From SAR86 cluster bacterium (lineage in GTDB: Bacteria > Pseudomonadota > Gammaproteobacteria > Pseudomonadales > Pseudohongiellaceae), in contig NVUL01000002.1 in assembly GCA_002401885.1 (NCBI GenBank), positions 19,943-83,942 of the forward strand: a DNA stretch of 64,000 nucleotides, written 5' to 3'. A model generated the notes under the pieces. It worked only from the letters and a program-made list of their open reading frames with translations. It was not told the DNA's origin and searched no databases. Position numbers and translations under genes: made by a program. This document shows, in pieces, positions 1-8,832 of the stretch (position 1 is its first letter; every line of letters starts with the position of its first letter).

Positions 1-2107
1 AGGCTTGGCCGTCTGGTACAGGTAGACCTCGGATATCGATAGTACCTGTTTGTGAGATACGATCTTCCAACTCAATGACGAAGTAATCAACACTGACATT
101 GATGTCCGGAGTTACATCCCAAACTAGACCCATTGAAAAGTTTGTTGCATCTTCAGCGGTCAGTTGTTCAGCTCCTAGGAACTGAGCGATTGGGTTAGTT
201 GGTGGTATCTGACCCCGTTGCTGCAACTCACCGTCAACAGTAATCGTTGAAAGCTTAGTTACGTTTTCCTGACCAGGAGTCGGAGCGCGGAAGCCTGTGC
301 TATACGATCCGCGTAAAGTAAGGACATCGTTTAGACGGTAACGACCTGCAAGCTTGTAGTTGCTGGTATCACCAAAGCTTTCGAAGTCTTCGTAGCGGAA
401 CGCTGCAGACGCTGTGAACGCATCTGTGATGTCGGCTTCAACCTCGGTATAGACCGCGTAGTTTGAGCGACCCCAAAGACCTGCTTGAGGTGGGCTGAAA
501 CCCGCAAAACCGTGCGCACCAATACTTAGGTTAGGCAGTGGCGTTACACCATCGCTGTAAGTATTCGAGCCGTCAACATTTTGGAAAGCGTACTGACCTG
601 CTTCCCAAGAAGCTGATTCACCAATAATGGTTTCGAAACGCTCGTCACGCCACTCACCACCGAATGCGATGCTTAGGTCGGAAGCTAGTCCATCAACTGG
701 CATCGAGTAAACGAAGTCCGCGTTGAAGTTAGTTTCAGATTGAACATTCGATCCGATGTCGAAGTCTCTCTGCAGAGCGCCATTTACGATGCCGTTAGGT
801 CCGTTGGATGGGTTCCAAGAGTTGTTCAGGAAGAAAGACACCTTGTTACGGCCGTAGCTCGCGCTGAAGTCGTAAGTGAAGTTGGGGCTGAACTCGCCGC
901 GGATACCGGCAATAATGCTGGCGTCCTGCAAGTTACCGCCGAACTGCGGTGTATATCCACCAGGAACAATCTGATTCATTACCCAACAGTTGCCAGGTAG
1001 TGAATTCAGTGCTGCTTCGTCAGCTGACACAAGCCCAGCATCGAGTAGTACACCATCGCTGCCGGAGCCTGGGCTAGATAAAGCTGGACAATTTGAAGTG
1101 ACGCCAGTCTGGCCCGCTGCGATATTTGTATCTACAACTGCGCGGACGCCGTCGTTGGTATAAGTTCCGCTACGATTGTTTGGATTACGAAAGAAGAAAC
1201 CGCCTTCTGTTTCGCGCTTTCCGTAGTTACCAAACGCATAAATTTCCTGAGTGTCTGAAAGCTCGATGCCGGAATTGAAGAATACGTTCCAGTTGTCGCG
1301 GTATTCAGGGCCACCCCAAACTTGTGCGTACGGCTGAACAACATTTGCGCGCTGTGCAGCGTTGCCGCTAGCTAGCAAAGTTGTGGCATCGGTACGTTGT
1401 AGCGAGCGGCTTGTTGCCTCTTGCTCACTCCAAGTACCTGTGATGTTCATGAAGCCATCATCGCCTAGAGGTAGGCCGATGTTGCCCATGTATTGAGTTA
1501 GTTCGCCATCGCCTTCGCCAAACTCACCAGTACGTGCTTCTAAAGTGAAGCCATCTGGGTCGTCTTTGAGAACGAAGTTGATAACACCCGCGATCGCGTC
1601 AGAGCCGTATTGTGCAGCGGCGCCATCACGAAGAATTTCAGTTTGCTTAAAAGCCAGTGCAGGAATGGCTGAGATGTCAGCACCCTGTGAACCGGCTGAT
1701 AGTGAACCACCGAGTTCGGCAATTACACCAGAACGGTGACGACGCTTGCCGTTCACCAAGACAAGAATATTGTCAGGTGGCAGTCCGCGTAGATTAGCTG
1801 GACGAACTAACGTCGCAGCATCCGATATTGAGTTTCGGCTAATGTTGAAAGACGGTACAGACGTCTTCAGCATTTCATTTAGATCCGCGAAACCCATGTT
1901 ATTGAACTCATCACCACTGATAACGTCGATTGGAACCGACGTATCAGATGCGCTACGTTGTGGACGTCGCGAACCGATGGTAACGATTTCCTCAACATCA
2001 TCGGCTTGTTGTGCAAACACCATCGGCGTGTAGGCCGCTGGCGCTAGCAGTGCAAGCGCGATGGCTGTCGGAAGAATCCGTTTAGCCATGTTAGGTCGTC
2101 TTGTCAT
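1..2107 (-). CDS. TonB-dependent outer-membrane receptor (partial, C-terminus off window)
   Basis: Reading the minus strand from 2107 gives about 702 uninterrupted codons running off the left edge. The start ATG at 2107 is preceded by an AAGGGGAAGG ribosome site; an in-frame ATG at 2089 is less well placed. Residues 1-33 form a signal peptide ending in VFAQ, followed by a TonB-box-like EEIVTIGSR (about 39-47). The plug domain follows (about 50-170) with typical LRGLPPDNILVLVNGKRR and RDGAAAQYGSDAIAGVINF motifs, then a barrel rich in alternating aromatic strands, including FRAPTPGQENVT. Known family role: energised uptake of siderophores, cobalamin, sugars or other large substrates across the outer membrane. 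No neighbouring gene reveals the ligand. The C-terminal strands and final aromatic residue are outside the window. Confidence 0.95.
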   Translation of the reverse strand, partial: MTRRPNMAKRILPTAIALALLAPAAYTPMVFAQQADDVEEIVTIGSRRPQRSASDTSVPIDVISGDEFNNMGFADLNEMLKTSVPSFNISRNSISDAATLVRPANLRGLPPDNILVLVNGKRRHRSGVIAELGGSLSAGSQGADISAIPALAFKQTEILRDGAAAQYGSDAIAGVINFVLKDDPDGFTLEARTGEFGEGDGELTQYMGNIGLPLGDDGFMNITGTWSEQEATSRSLQRTDATTLLASGNAAQRANVVQPYAQVWGGPEYRDNWNVFFNSGIELSDTQEIYAFGNYGKRETEGGFFFRNPNNRSGTYTNDGVRAVVDTNIAAGQTGVTSNCPALSSPGSGSDGVLLDAGLVSADEAALNSLPGNCWVMNQIVPGGYTPQFGGNLQDASIIAGIRGEFSPNFTYDFSASYGRNKVSFFLNNSWNPSNGPNGIVNGALQRDFDIGSNVQSETNFNADFVYSMPVDGLASDLSIAFGGEWRDERFETIIGESASWEAGQYAFQNVDGSNTYSDGVTPLPNLSIGAHGFAGFSPPQAGLWGRSNYAVYTEVEADITDAFTASAAFRYEDFESFGDTSNYKLAGRYRLNDVLTLRGSYSTGFRAPTPGQENVTKLSTITVDGELQQRGQIPPTNPIAQFLGAEQLTAEDATNFSMGLVWDVTPDINVSVDYFVIELEDRISQTGTIDIRGLPVPDGQA

Positions 2108-2301
2108 TTACCTTCCCCTTTTCTATAGAAGTAAAGTTATTGTGCCTATCGAGCAGGCTTTAAATGAACTTAGCCGTTATGCACTTATCCTGAAATTGCC
2201 GAAGCGACTCCATACCGAATACGCGCGATAAACTGCGTAGTCGAAGAATATGTTTCTGAGGCTAAAAAGTCCAATAAACTCGCCGCCTTAGACTACCTGA
2301 C

Positions 2302-2338
2302 TACCGCTTAATTTTAGGGATTGCACCTAAAAGCGGTA
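2302..2338. other. Interrupted inverted repeat upstream of the TonB receptor
   Basis: TACCGC (2302-2307) pairs with GCGGTA (2333-2338), and TTTTAGG (2312-2318) pairs with CCTAAAA (2326-2332), around a 7-nt loop. The position is about 195 bp upstream of the receptor start. No T-run follows on either strand, so a terminator is unlikely. It may be a protein-binding site or part of the receptor's untranslated leader. The function is unknown. Confidence 0.35.
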
Positions 2339-2450
2339 ATTTGTCCTGTTAGCGTGCGAAAATGGTGCTAAAAGAGCGGTACATACGCCATCTGGAGGAT
2401 TAATGCTCATTATTCACGCGGTGGTCTAGTTGCAGCGTAAAGAGGGTATT

Positions 2451-2599
2451 CTGGTCAATATTTGCTCGATTGTGCTGTCGCGAAGGAGGGGCTATCTGCT
2501 ATTTGGTATTGACCTGAATAGCCGCTTCCGCATAGCATGAGTTCACTACCGAGGTAGACAGTTAGAAACCCTCGCTCCAGTCGGAGTGGGGGTTTTTTG
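2451..2599 (+). ncRNA. Structured leader RNA or small RNA with possible pseudoknot
   Basis: GGTCAATA (2453-2460) pairs perfectly with TATTGACC (2507-2514), extendable by two G-U pairs. Inside its loop GGCTAT (2490-2495) can pair with ATAGCC (2518-2523) downstream of the first stem. The two helices cross, giving an H-type pseudoknot topology. A strong intrinsic terminator (2566-2598) follows, and the next start codon lies 31 nt beyond. No plus-strand gene precedes it, so the terminator should end either a small RNA or the leader of the hydrolase gene (transcription attenuation, riboswitch-like). I do not recognise a known RNA family. Pairings are seen in the sequence; function is inferred. Confidence 0.4.
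2566..2598 (+). terminator. Rho-independent terminator directly upstream of the hydrolase gene
   Basis: AAACCCTCGCTCC (2566-2578), loop AGTC, then GGAGTGGGGGTTT (2583-2595) forms a 13-bp stem with two G-U pairs, followed by a T-run (2593-2598). It lies just before the ribosome site of the gene at 2630, the expected place for an attenuator. Confidence 0.8.
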
Positions 2600-2629
2600 T
2601 TTGGGAAATCGCAATTCGAGGAACATGCC

Positions 2630-3418
2630 ATGACTGACGACTCCAATACAGTAAATCCATTGTTTAGCAATCCTCTGGTCTACCAATTGCCTTATGCGGG
2701 TAATGTGCGAGAGGGCATCAGCTATGTAGATGATGCTAGGACTTTCGACATCTATCTCCCGGAGCAGCTCGAAGGGCCGGCACCTGTGGTGGTGCTCGTG
2801 ACGGGATATCCAGATCCGGGGTTTGAAGAGCGAGTAGGCATGAAGCAGATGCAGATTCAGGCCTATAAGGACTGGGCAAAACTGTTGGCGGCTAGCGGCA
2901 TGGCGGCCGTAATTTACAGCAATGTCGAGCCCGTAGAAGACGCCTTTACGCTGCTGGATTTCCTGCGCTCTGAGGCGGATCAGCTGCAGATTGATCCTGC
3001 GCGGATCGCTGTTTGGTCCTGCTCTGGCAACGTGCCGAATGCAATTAATGTGCTGCACAAAGATAGCGCTGTGCGCTGCGGGGCTTTGCTATACGGGTTT
3101 ATGTTGGACGCGGTGGATTCCTCCGTGCTGCAAGAAACAGCGCAGACCTTCGGCTTTGCGAACCCCCACGAGGGCATGGAAAACTTCCCTGAGAATACAC
3201 CTATCTTGGTTATTCGCGCGGGTAAGGACGAGTTTCCTGGCTTGAATGAATCCATCGATAACTTCGAGGCGGAGGCAGTTGCTCGTAATAGCCCGGTGAG
3301 CGTTATTCGCTATCCAGAGGGAGTGCATGCCTTCGATTGTCTCGATGATTCGCAGCGCTCGATAGAGATGGTCAAACTCTGCGTTGGCTTTCTGCGGTTG
3401 CGACTAAACGTTTATTGA
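2630..3418 (+). CDS. Dienelactone-hydrolase-like alpha/beta hydrolase
   Basis: This is a 262-residue cytoplasmic alpha/beta hydrolase without a signal peptide. ATG 2630 is chosen because GAGGA lies 7-8 nt upstream. The nucleophile elbow reads VWSCSGN, which aligns with GYCLGG of dienelactone hydrolases and so puts Cys131 at the nucleophile position; Ser132 is the alternative. Asp200 (RAGKDEFPG) and His233 (EGVHAF) complete a triad, and GVHAFD is typical of the dienelactone hydrolase family. Substrate unknown: small esters or lactones are likely. The gene stands alone between an attenuator-like terminator and a 200-bp gap, so it is probably controlled by the leader RNA. Confidence 0.8.
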   Translation: MTDDSNTVNPLFSNPLVYQLPYAGNVREGISYVDDARTFDIYLPEQLEGPAPVVVLVTGYPDPGFEERVGMKQMQIQAYKDWAKLLAASGMAAVIYSNVEPVEDAFTLLDFLRSEADQLQIDPARIAVWSCSGNVPNAINVLHKDSAVRCGALLYGFMLDAVDSSVLQETAQTFGFANPHEGMENFPENTPILVIRAGKDEFPGLNESIDNFEAEAVARNSPVSVIRYPEGVHAFDCLDDSQRSIEMVKLCVGFLRLRLNVY

Positions 3419-3626
3419 TCGGATTGCTCTCTGTAGTCGGCGGTCTGTAGCCATGGCTCGCCAGAGCGTGCACTAAGTGATGTACCTGCTGGCGGATATT
3501 TGATTAAATACCGAGCAGTTTCCTGAGGCACTTGATGATTCCCCGAGGTTCCAGTTTTTAGATGTAGGATTTACTAGTCAGTAGAAGAAAACTAGTAGAA
3601 GAACTCAAAATAGGAAAACAATAATA

Positions 3627-5654
3627 ATGCAGTTCTGTCGCTCCCTGAAGTTGTTACTCAGCACCTTGATTCGCCTGTCTACCTTCCTCGTAACTCTTAT
3701 GTTATTCCCAGTTGTTGGTTTCGCGCAGGCGGGGTTGACCGAGGCAGATATTTCGCTGTTGAAGAGAGTCATGCCTGACGCTGCCAGCTTTTCCGAGAAG
3801 GCGGGTGATCCGCCGGTCTATAGAGCATTTGGCGCAGCAGAGCAGGGCGGTGAGGGTGAGCTGATCGGTTATTTATTCGAGACGCCAGACTATCCGCCCG
3901 AAGAGATCGGCTACAGTGCACCCATAGAAGTGTTGGTTGGAATGGATCTCGAGGGAATGCTGTCGGGAATAGAGGTTCTGTACTATCGGGAATCGTATAA
4001 AAGTATTCGTGGCGATTTCATTAATTCTGAGCGTTTTCCCAATCAATTCGAAGGTATGTCCGTATCCGATGGCTTCCGTGTCGGTCGCGACCTTGATGGT
4101 GTCTCGCGCGCCACGATCACCAGCTGGGCTACATCGCGCGGCATTCGCAACGCGGCGCGCAGAGTTGCTCGGAGCTATCTGAGGGACTCCGAGTTTGTCG
4201 CTAACGCAAACAGCGGTGAAGCTGCACTGAAAATCTTGGAAGCGCAGTCTTGGGAGGAAATGCGGGAGTCTGGGCTAGTCAAAGAATTTCCAATCGTGCT
4301 CGAAGATCTCACGGAATTAAATCTTACCCTCGCGTTTATGGGAAATGAGGCTTTAGGTGAGCTCTTGGTTGGGGCCGATGACTATTCGCGCGCCGAGAGG
4401 GAGGCGAGTAACAGGGTGCCAGATGGCAGCATGTTGCTGGTCGGTATAGCGGGTAATGCATCTACGCCCTTTCGGCAGGAACGTCTAGCGATAATTCAGG
4501 GCGACGAAGTGTATAACGTCGAGCGCCGTCGCTTTGTCTATGTTGGCAGTGCCGATAGCGGCAGAATAGCGAGCAAGGTAAGGTTTGCCGGCGCGATCGT
4601 CTTGTCTAGTGACATTGACCTGAGTCAGCCCTTTACTGTGCTGTATGACACCGGTGTTCAGGTTGAGGCCATTGAGGAACTCGCACAAGTCGACTATCAG
4701 GTTCCGCCAGTCACTTTTGCGTTGGCTACGGGAGCTCCCTTACCGGCAGAGTTTTTGCCGCGATCTGCGAGCCCGTTTCCCGAGTTTGATGATTTCGAAG
4801 AAGTAGACGAGGGTGTAGTCGCAACCTTGATCAATAGTGCGCCGCCGGCGGAAGTGTTTGCTCTGTTGCTTCTCTTCGCGATGGTGATGACGGCATTCTT
4901 GCGCAAGAGTTCGACAATTCGCTGGGTGACTCTCGCCTATACTCTGTTTTATCTTGGGTTCTATAACGGCACCTTTCTCTCGGTGTCACATATCACCAAT
5001 GGACTAAAGCAGGGGCCATCTCTGTTCTTGAACGATTTGCCGCTATTGTTGATCGTCGTCTTTACGATTGTTACTACATTGTTCTGGGGTAGGGTATTTT
5101 GTTCTTCGCTATGTCCGTTCGGGGCCTTGCAGGACTTTATTACTCGCATCATGCCGAAGAAGTGGCAACTTAAAGTGCCTCAGGCGATTCATGATAAGGC
5201 GCTCTATATTAAATACGGTATTTTGGCGCTTCTTGTGGTGACGTCGCTGACATTCAGTGACCTGAGTCTGTTTCAATACTTCGAGCCTTTCGGCACAATT
5301 TTTTACATCAGTCGTTCTATGGTTTTATGGAGCATACTGGCAGCGTTCCTGTTGGCCTCGATGTTTATTAGCCGATTCTATTGCCGTTACGCCTGCCCAC
5401 TAGGCGCTGCTCTCGGCGTCACTTCCTTTCTCTCTCCGTTTCGTATCAATCGTGTTAAGCAGTGTGAAGTGTGCATGGTTTGTGAGAAGAGTTGTCCGAC
5501 TGGCGCTATTCGTGGCCCTGAGATTGACTTCAAGGAGTGTGTGCGTTGTGATATTTGCGAGAGCAAGCTGATAACAAAGGCGGGAGTCTGTAAGCACACG
5601 GTAGAAGATGTGATGGCACGTCATAAAACTTGGACGCCTGTCACCGTTACTTAG
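3627..5654 (+). CDS. NosR/NirI-type membrane flavo-iron-sulfur protein
   Basis: A 675-residue protein with the NosR architecture: signal/anchor (about 13-35), periplasmic FMN-binding domain (about 60-180) with the covalent flavin motif DGVSRATIT (Thr163), a long periplasmic linker, and about five to six membrane helices (from about 405). Two CxxxCP motifs follow (Cys492/496, Cys586/590), then two ferredoxin-type 4Fe-4S clusters (Cys613, 616, 619, 623 and Cys638, 641, 644, 655). NosR relatives move electrons from the quinone pool or flavin to periplasmic copper enzymes such as N2O reductase. No nosZ or other nos gene is present here. The convergent neighbour is a periplasmic copper monooxygenase with a haem c domain, a possible partner (inference). 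ATG 3627 has a weak AGGA 12 nt upstream. Confidence 0.88.
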   Translation: MQFCRSLKLLLSTLIRLSTFLVTLMLFPVVGFAQAGLTEADISLLKRVMPDAASFSEKAGDPPVYRAFGAAEQGGEGELIGYLFETPDYPPEEIGYSAPIEVLVGMDLEGMLSGIEVLYYRESYKSIRGDFINSERFPNQFEGMSVSDGFRVGRDLDGVSRATITSWATSRGIRNAARRVARSYLRDSEFVANANSGEAALKILEAQSWEEMRESGLVKEFPIVLEDLTELNLTLAFMGNEALGELLVGADDYSRAEREASNRVPDGSMLLVGIAGNASTPFRQERLAIIQGDEVYNVERRRFVYVGSADSGRIASKVRFAGAIVLSSDIDLSQPFTVLYDTGVQVEAIEELAQVDYQVPPVTFALATGAPLPAEFLPRSASPFPEFDDFEEVDEGVVATLINSAPPAEVFALLLLFAMVMTAFLRKSSTIRWVTLAYTLFYLGFYNGTFLSVSHITNGLKQGPSLFLNDLPLLLIVVFTIVTTLFWGRVFCSSLCPFGALQDFITRIMPKKWQLKVPQAIHDKALYIKYGILALLVVTSLTFSDLSLFQYFEPFGTIFYISRSMVLWSILAAFLLASMFISRFYCRYACPLGAALGVTSFLSPFRINRVKQCEVCMVCEKSCPTGAIRGPEIDFKECVRCDICESKLITKAGVCKHTVEDVMARHKTWTPVTVT

Positions 5655-5693
5655 ATTCTAGCAAGCAATGAGCGTACACAAAAAGCACAAGCC

Positions 5694-5728
5694 AAAAAAA
5701 AGACCCACCGTTCTGCGGTGGGTCTTTG
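5694..5728. terminator. Bidirectional intrinsic terminator between convergent genes
   Basis: A perfect 10-bp stem, AGACCCACCG (5701-5710) and CGGTGGGTCT (5716-5725), with loop TTCTG. It is preceded by an A-run (5694-5701) and followed by TTT. It serves the NosR-like gene on the plus strand and, with the longer T-tract, the minus-strand copper monooxygenase gene. Confidence 0.9.
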
Positions 5729-5756
5729 TCTGAATCACTCTCGAACTCTATATCGA

Positions 5757-7145
5757 CTAATCGCTGTCTTCGGTCAGCCAGTTCAAGTCGTCTTCACTCT
5801 GATCCAGCAGGTTTGCGCGCTCGCGACGAGCCTGCTCTTCTTTCTGCGCTGTCTCTAGAATATCGGCCGGGATGTCGTTGCCTACGATGATGCCGCGCTT
5901 GGTGGTTGGCGCAAAGTAGATGCGCGCGTTTGCCATCTCATCGGTAGTCTCGGGGCCGTATTCAACGGCCGCGTTAGAGTCAGGATTCCAGCGATTCTGT
6001 GTAGAGTTATCGAACCACCAGCTCATATGCATGACCGAGCCGGCCGGCAGGAACTTGGGCTCCTGATACTCGTACAAGAACTGCCAATTGAAGTCGTAGT
6101 CGGGCACCCATAGCAAGGTTTCTCTCTCGCCGTCGGGATACTCCACCTCGTAACGCATGGCCTTGCCCCGGTAGTGCATGTGCGGGCCCATCGATAGCAA
6201 ATAAATATCTTCTTCTATCTCGTGTGTGTTGGTTACCTTGTAGTTGGGGTCACCCGGTGGGATGGTCCAGCCGCTATGAGGTAATAGATTCGTTTCGACG
6301 ACGTGATCGATGACGGTGCCATCTTCATAGAAGACGAATCCGGCGCGGGTCATGTCAGTTATTGCCGTGCCTTCGCCCGGGTCCTTGTGGTAGTGCATGT
6401 TCACGGTGATGAATGGGTCTTCCGGCATGAGTACGCCCCAGCCTTCGGGATAGGTAAACGGGCCGCGACCGGGAACGCCGACTCCCATATGACTGGATAC
6501 TATGTGATGGACCCAGGGTCCGCCGGGAGCGAGTTCGGCTTTGGAGACCCACTTGGGCTCTGTGTGTGCGCCTTCGGGAACCGGCATCTGTACTGTGGGT
6601 TGCCAATCCATAATGTCATCTTTTACATAGACTGGTCGATCGAATTGCACGACTAAATCAGGATCGCCAATCCACCACCCAGACTCGGGAAAGGCAGTAC
6701 TGCCTGCCTCGGCAACGAGGCCTGAGTTGTCAGCGGCATCGGCAGGGTTGCCCTCCAGTGCGCCACCATCTACCCAAGCAACAAGCATGGCTAGCTCATT
6801 GTCTTCGATATAGCGTTCGTCTTTGAACTCGCCGCGATGGCGATCGTGAGCACCCCATGGTGGCATGTAACCAGTGATCAGCGCGTTCTTAATCATCGGC
6901 GCCCAGAGCTTAGCCTGGTCGTAATCCATCAGCGACATCGGTGCGGTTATACCCCCAACCTTGGGCCCGTCTGGCTGGTGACAGGCGACGCAATTCTTCT
7001 GAAACAAAGGAAGCGCATCGGCATAGAACGTCGGTGCTGAATCCTGTGCTGATACCATAGAGGACAACAGTAGGGTGCTGAATCCAGTAAGTAGGGCAGA
7101 TGCGGGTAGTGCTTTTAAGAATAGGGAGCGAGTTGTGAGTTTCAT
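5757..7145 (-). CDS. Cytochrome c-fused copper monooxygenase (PHM/DBM fold)
   Basis: A 462-residue periplasmic protein. ATG 7145 has AAGAAGAG upstream, and residues 1-34 form a Sec signal ending SAQ. An N-terminal cytochrome c domain has CVACH (Cys52, Cys55, His56) and a later MPPWGAH, whose Met is a likely axial ligand. The rest resembles type II ascorbate-dependent copper monooxygenases: a VHHIVSSH pair and MHYH for the CuH site, GPHMHYRGK (HxH) and TTDEMANAR (Met) for CuM, all present. In peptidylglycine and dopamine monooxygenases this fold hydroxylates a C-H bond with O2; here the fused haem may deliver electrons in place of ascorbate (inference). Substrate unknown. The gene is monocistronic and convergent with the NosR-like gene. 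A paralogue lies at 52651-54117. Confidence 0.85.
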   Translation of the reverse strand: MKLTTRSLFLKALPASALLTGFSTLLLSSMVSAQDSAPTFYADALPLFQKNCVACHQPDGPKVGGITAPMSLMDYDQAKLWAPMIKNALITGYMPPWGAHDRHRGEFKDERYIEDNELAMLVAWVDGGALEGNPADAADNSGLVAEAGSTAFPESGWWIGDPDLVVQFDRPVYVKDDIMDWQPTVQMPVPEGAHTEPKWVSKAELAPGGPWVHHIVSSHMGVGVPGRGPFTYPEGWGVLMPEDPFITVNMHYHKDPGEGTAITDMTRAGFVFYEDGTVIDHVVETNLLPHSGWTIPPGDPNYKVTNTHEIEEDIYLLSMGPHMHYRGKAMRYEVEYPDGERETLLWVPDYDFNWQFLYEYQEPKFLPAGSVMHMSWWFDNSTQNRWNPDSNAAVEYGPETTDEMANARIYFAPTTKRGIIVGNDIPADILETAQKEEQARRERANLLDQSEDDLNWLTEDSD

Positions 7146-7549
7146 GACGGGCTCTTCTTGTTGATTTGTACCCAAGAGACTAATCGTAAAACTCAAAAAT
7201 GTCTAACAATTACGGGCTTAGCTGCCGTTTTACGGGTCGAGCTGATAATCGGAAATACCGATGAAATCAATCGATATTACTCATTTTACCAATGCATAGC
7301 GCTTGGATAAGATAAAATCATTGTGAAGCAGACCTTAGTTCGGCCTCTCAGTAGCAGTGAAAATTGGGCCGTTTTCGTTTGTAGGCAATCTCCATAGGTA
7401 CTGCCCGCAGTACCCTTCTATGCGGTGGTGTGACGCGTACTGCTCCCTTCAACTAGGGTGACAGGCAGCGAACACCGCCGTTTTTTTTGCCCGAGGCATA
7501 CAGATTGATTCGCTGAACTTGAACTGCAGCGAAGTAATTTTCAGTTCTG
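7146..7549. other. Intergenic region, no protein gene
   Basis: About 400 bp without a credible coding frame. Its left part should hold the promoter of the minus-strand copper monooxygenase. Its right part (7393-7488) contains several nested inverted repeats ending in eight T residues on the plus strand, annotated separately as a possible small RNA. Short frames that overlap the end of the flavoprotein gene have no start signals and are discounted. Confidence 0.6.
7393..7488 (+). ncRNA. Possible plus-strand small RNA ending in a terminator
   Basis: The first hairpin is GGTACTG (7397-7403), loop CCCG, CAGTACC (7408-7414), extended by CATA/TATG. The second element is CGGTGGTGT (7423-7431) with ACACCGCCG (7472-7480), one G-U pair, enclosing CTGC/GCAG (7440-7443, 7465-7468) and an apical CCCT/AGGG hairpin. 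T8 (7481-7488) follows at once, as in an intrinsic terminator. No plus-strand gene lies upstream or downstream nearby, so a stand-alone RNA is the simplest reading. It does not match a family I can name; resemblance to 6S RNA is too weak. Confidence 0.35.
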
Positions 7550-8674
7550 CTAGCGAGACCAGGGGTCGTCCATCGCAGCAAAGAATTCTTGATGGCCAGC
7601 GATGATGCGTTTTGTATCTTCTGGATCTGGTGTGGTGGTCCAATCGTTGCGCTTGAAGGTCCCTCCCAATAAAATGCCATCCTTGCGCGGGAACATATAC
7701 AGACCACCATTGCCCACTGTCATGTAGTCGATCTCTTCCTGCGGCAACAAGAAACTAAGCTGTCCCTTGATCGGCATGAGCTCATCATCTGGGAATATAT
7801 TGCGCGAGCCTAGCCCTGTGCAATTGATGAGCACTGGCTCGGAAAGGCTCAAGGCATCATCTTGCCCCTTAAACTCTCTGATCACGATCTCGCCACCTGC
7901 TGCATAGAAGTCTTGCATCATGGCGGGAAGATAGATCGCCGGTTCGATCAACATCGTGTCGTAGTGGCGAACATAGTCGGCCGGAAACGGGTGCTGATTG
8001 GCTGACAAATCCCGAAGTTCGGGATACATATCGGCATAGCGATCGTTGAAGTTGTCCGCCTCCGGCGGCTGGCTTGCTATCGAATAGTTGCTAATCCAAC
8101 GCACGCCGTACCGAGGGCCTGCAAGGTTTTGAAAATAACGGTAGGCGTGACGCATAGCCGCTTCGAACTGTGCTTCGAACTGAGGAGTTACTTTGTCATC
8201 GTCGTAGACTGAAGTAGGTGACCACTGACCACCAGCGATATTGGATGTCGTGTTGGGTGGCAAGTCTCGCGTGTAGATAGTTACAATCCATCCGCGATCC
8301 TGCAACAATCGAGCGGCTGAAAGGCCCACAGCACCGGCGCCAAGAACCGCACAGCGGCGGTGTGCGCTCTGTTCGGCCAATTCCATAGCGAGATACGATG
8401 TCCCCCCGGACAGTGTTATGCCGCCACCGCCATGACCGTAGTTATGTATCACAGTCTTGTCGCCGAATGATTCAGCCTCCAAGCGGAATCCTGAGGGGCG
8501 AAAGGGACGTGAACCAGCAATAGTTCTAATCACTCGCTCCGGCGAGACGATGACTCTCCGTAGCGGGAGTCCAGAAGGCGTAAAATTGCGGGCTGAGGTT
8601 CTCGGACCGCTGCTGCAAGCAGAGGCTAACGGAGCGAGTGCCATGCCCTGAAGGAGTGTGCGTCTGCTGGTCAT
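7550..8674 (-). CDS. Tat-exported D-amino-acid-oxidase-like FAD oxidoreductase
   Basis: A 374-residue flavoprotein. ATG 8674 is preferred to an in-frame GTG at 8686 because it follows GGAAACGGAT and puts SRRTLLQ at residues 3-9, a Tat motif. The signal ends in ASAC, so the mature protein may be a lipoprotein. A dinucleotide-binding motif, VLGAGAVGLSAARLL, lies near residue 110. NCTGLGSRN, PIKGQL and the C-terminal GGTFKR are typical of the DAO superfamily, close to D-amino-acid or D-aspartate oxidases. Expected reaction: oxidative deamination of a D-amino acid or a glycine-type amine, releasing H2O2 or reducing another acceptor. The Tat signal implies export with FAD already bound. The substrate is not predictable from the sequence. 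Confidence 0.85.
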   Translation of the reverse strand: MTSRRTLLQGMALAPLASACSSGPRTSARNFTPSGLPLRRVIVSPERVIRTIAGSRPFRPSGFRLEAESFGDKTVIHNYGHGGGGITLSGGTSYLAMELAEQSAHRRCAVLGAGAVGLSAARLLQDRGWIVTIYTRDLPPNTTSNIAGGQWSPTSVYDDDKVTPQFEAQFEAAMRHAYRYFQNLAGPRYGVRWISNYSIASQPPEADNFNDRYADMYPELRDLSANQHPFPADYVRHYDTMLIEPAIYLPAMMQDFYAAGGEIVIREFKGQDDALSLSEPVLINCTGLGSRNIFPDDELMPIKGQLSFLLPQEEIDYMTVGNGGLYMFPRKDGILLGGTFKRNDWTTTPDPEDTKRIIAGHQEFFAAMDDPWSR

Positions 8675-8767
8675 ATCCGTTTCCACTGGCTAAATCGACT
8701 GCGCTTGAGCATAGCGCAGCACAAGGGATAAGTTAAATTGCCTGTTGTTACTCTAGGCCTACAAGAA

Positions 8768-8804
8768 GAAAGCGCTAGATCAATGTGATTGATCTAGCGC
8801 TTTC
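8768..8804 (-). terminator. Perfect 16-bp stem-loop, likely terminator of the esterase gene
   Basis: GAAAGCGCTAGATCAA (8768-8783), loop TGTGA, and its exact complement (8789-8804). It lies 29 bp past the stop of the minus-strand gene ending at 8833. The following minus-strand bases, TTCTTGT, are only moderately T-rich, so it may act partly as an mRNA-stabilising hairpin. Confidence 0.7.
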
Positions 8805-8832
8805 AGTATGGTGCCCGTAAAGAGTTTAGAAT

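Noticed and set aside
3627..5654. Denitrification (nos) locus
   Set aside because: The NosR-like gene stands alone; no nosZ, nosD, nosF, nosY or nosL is present.
7340..7488. 6S RNA (ssrS)
   Set aside because: Only a short stretch near the 3' end is reminiscent of it; the long closing stem and central bubble are not evident and the gene context is wrong.
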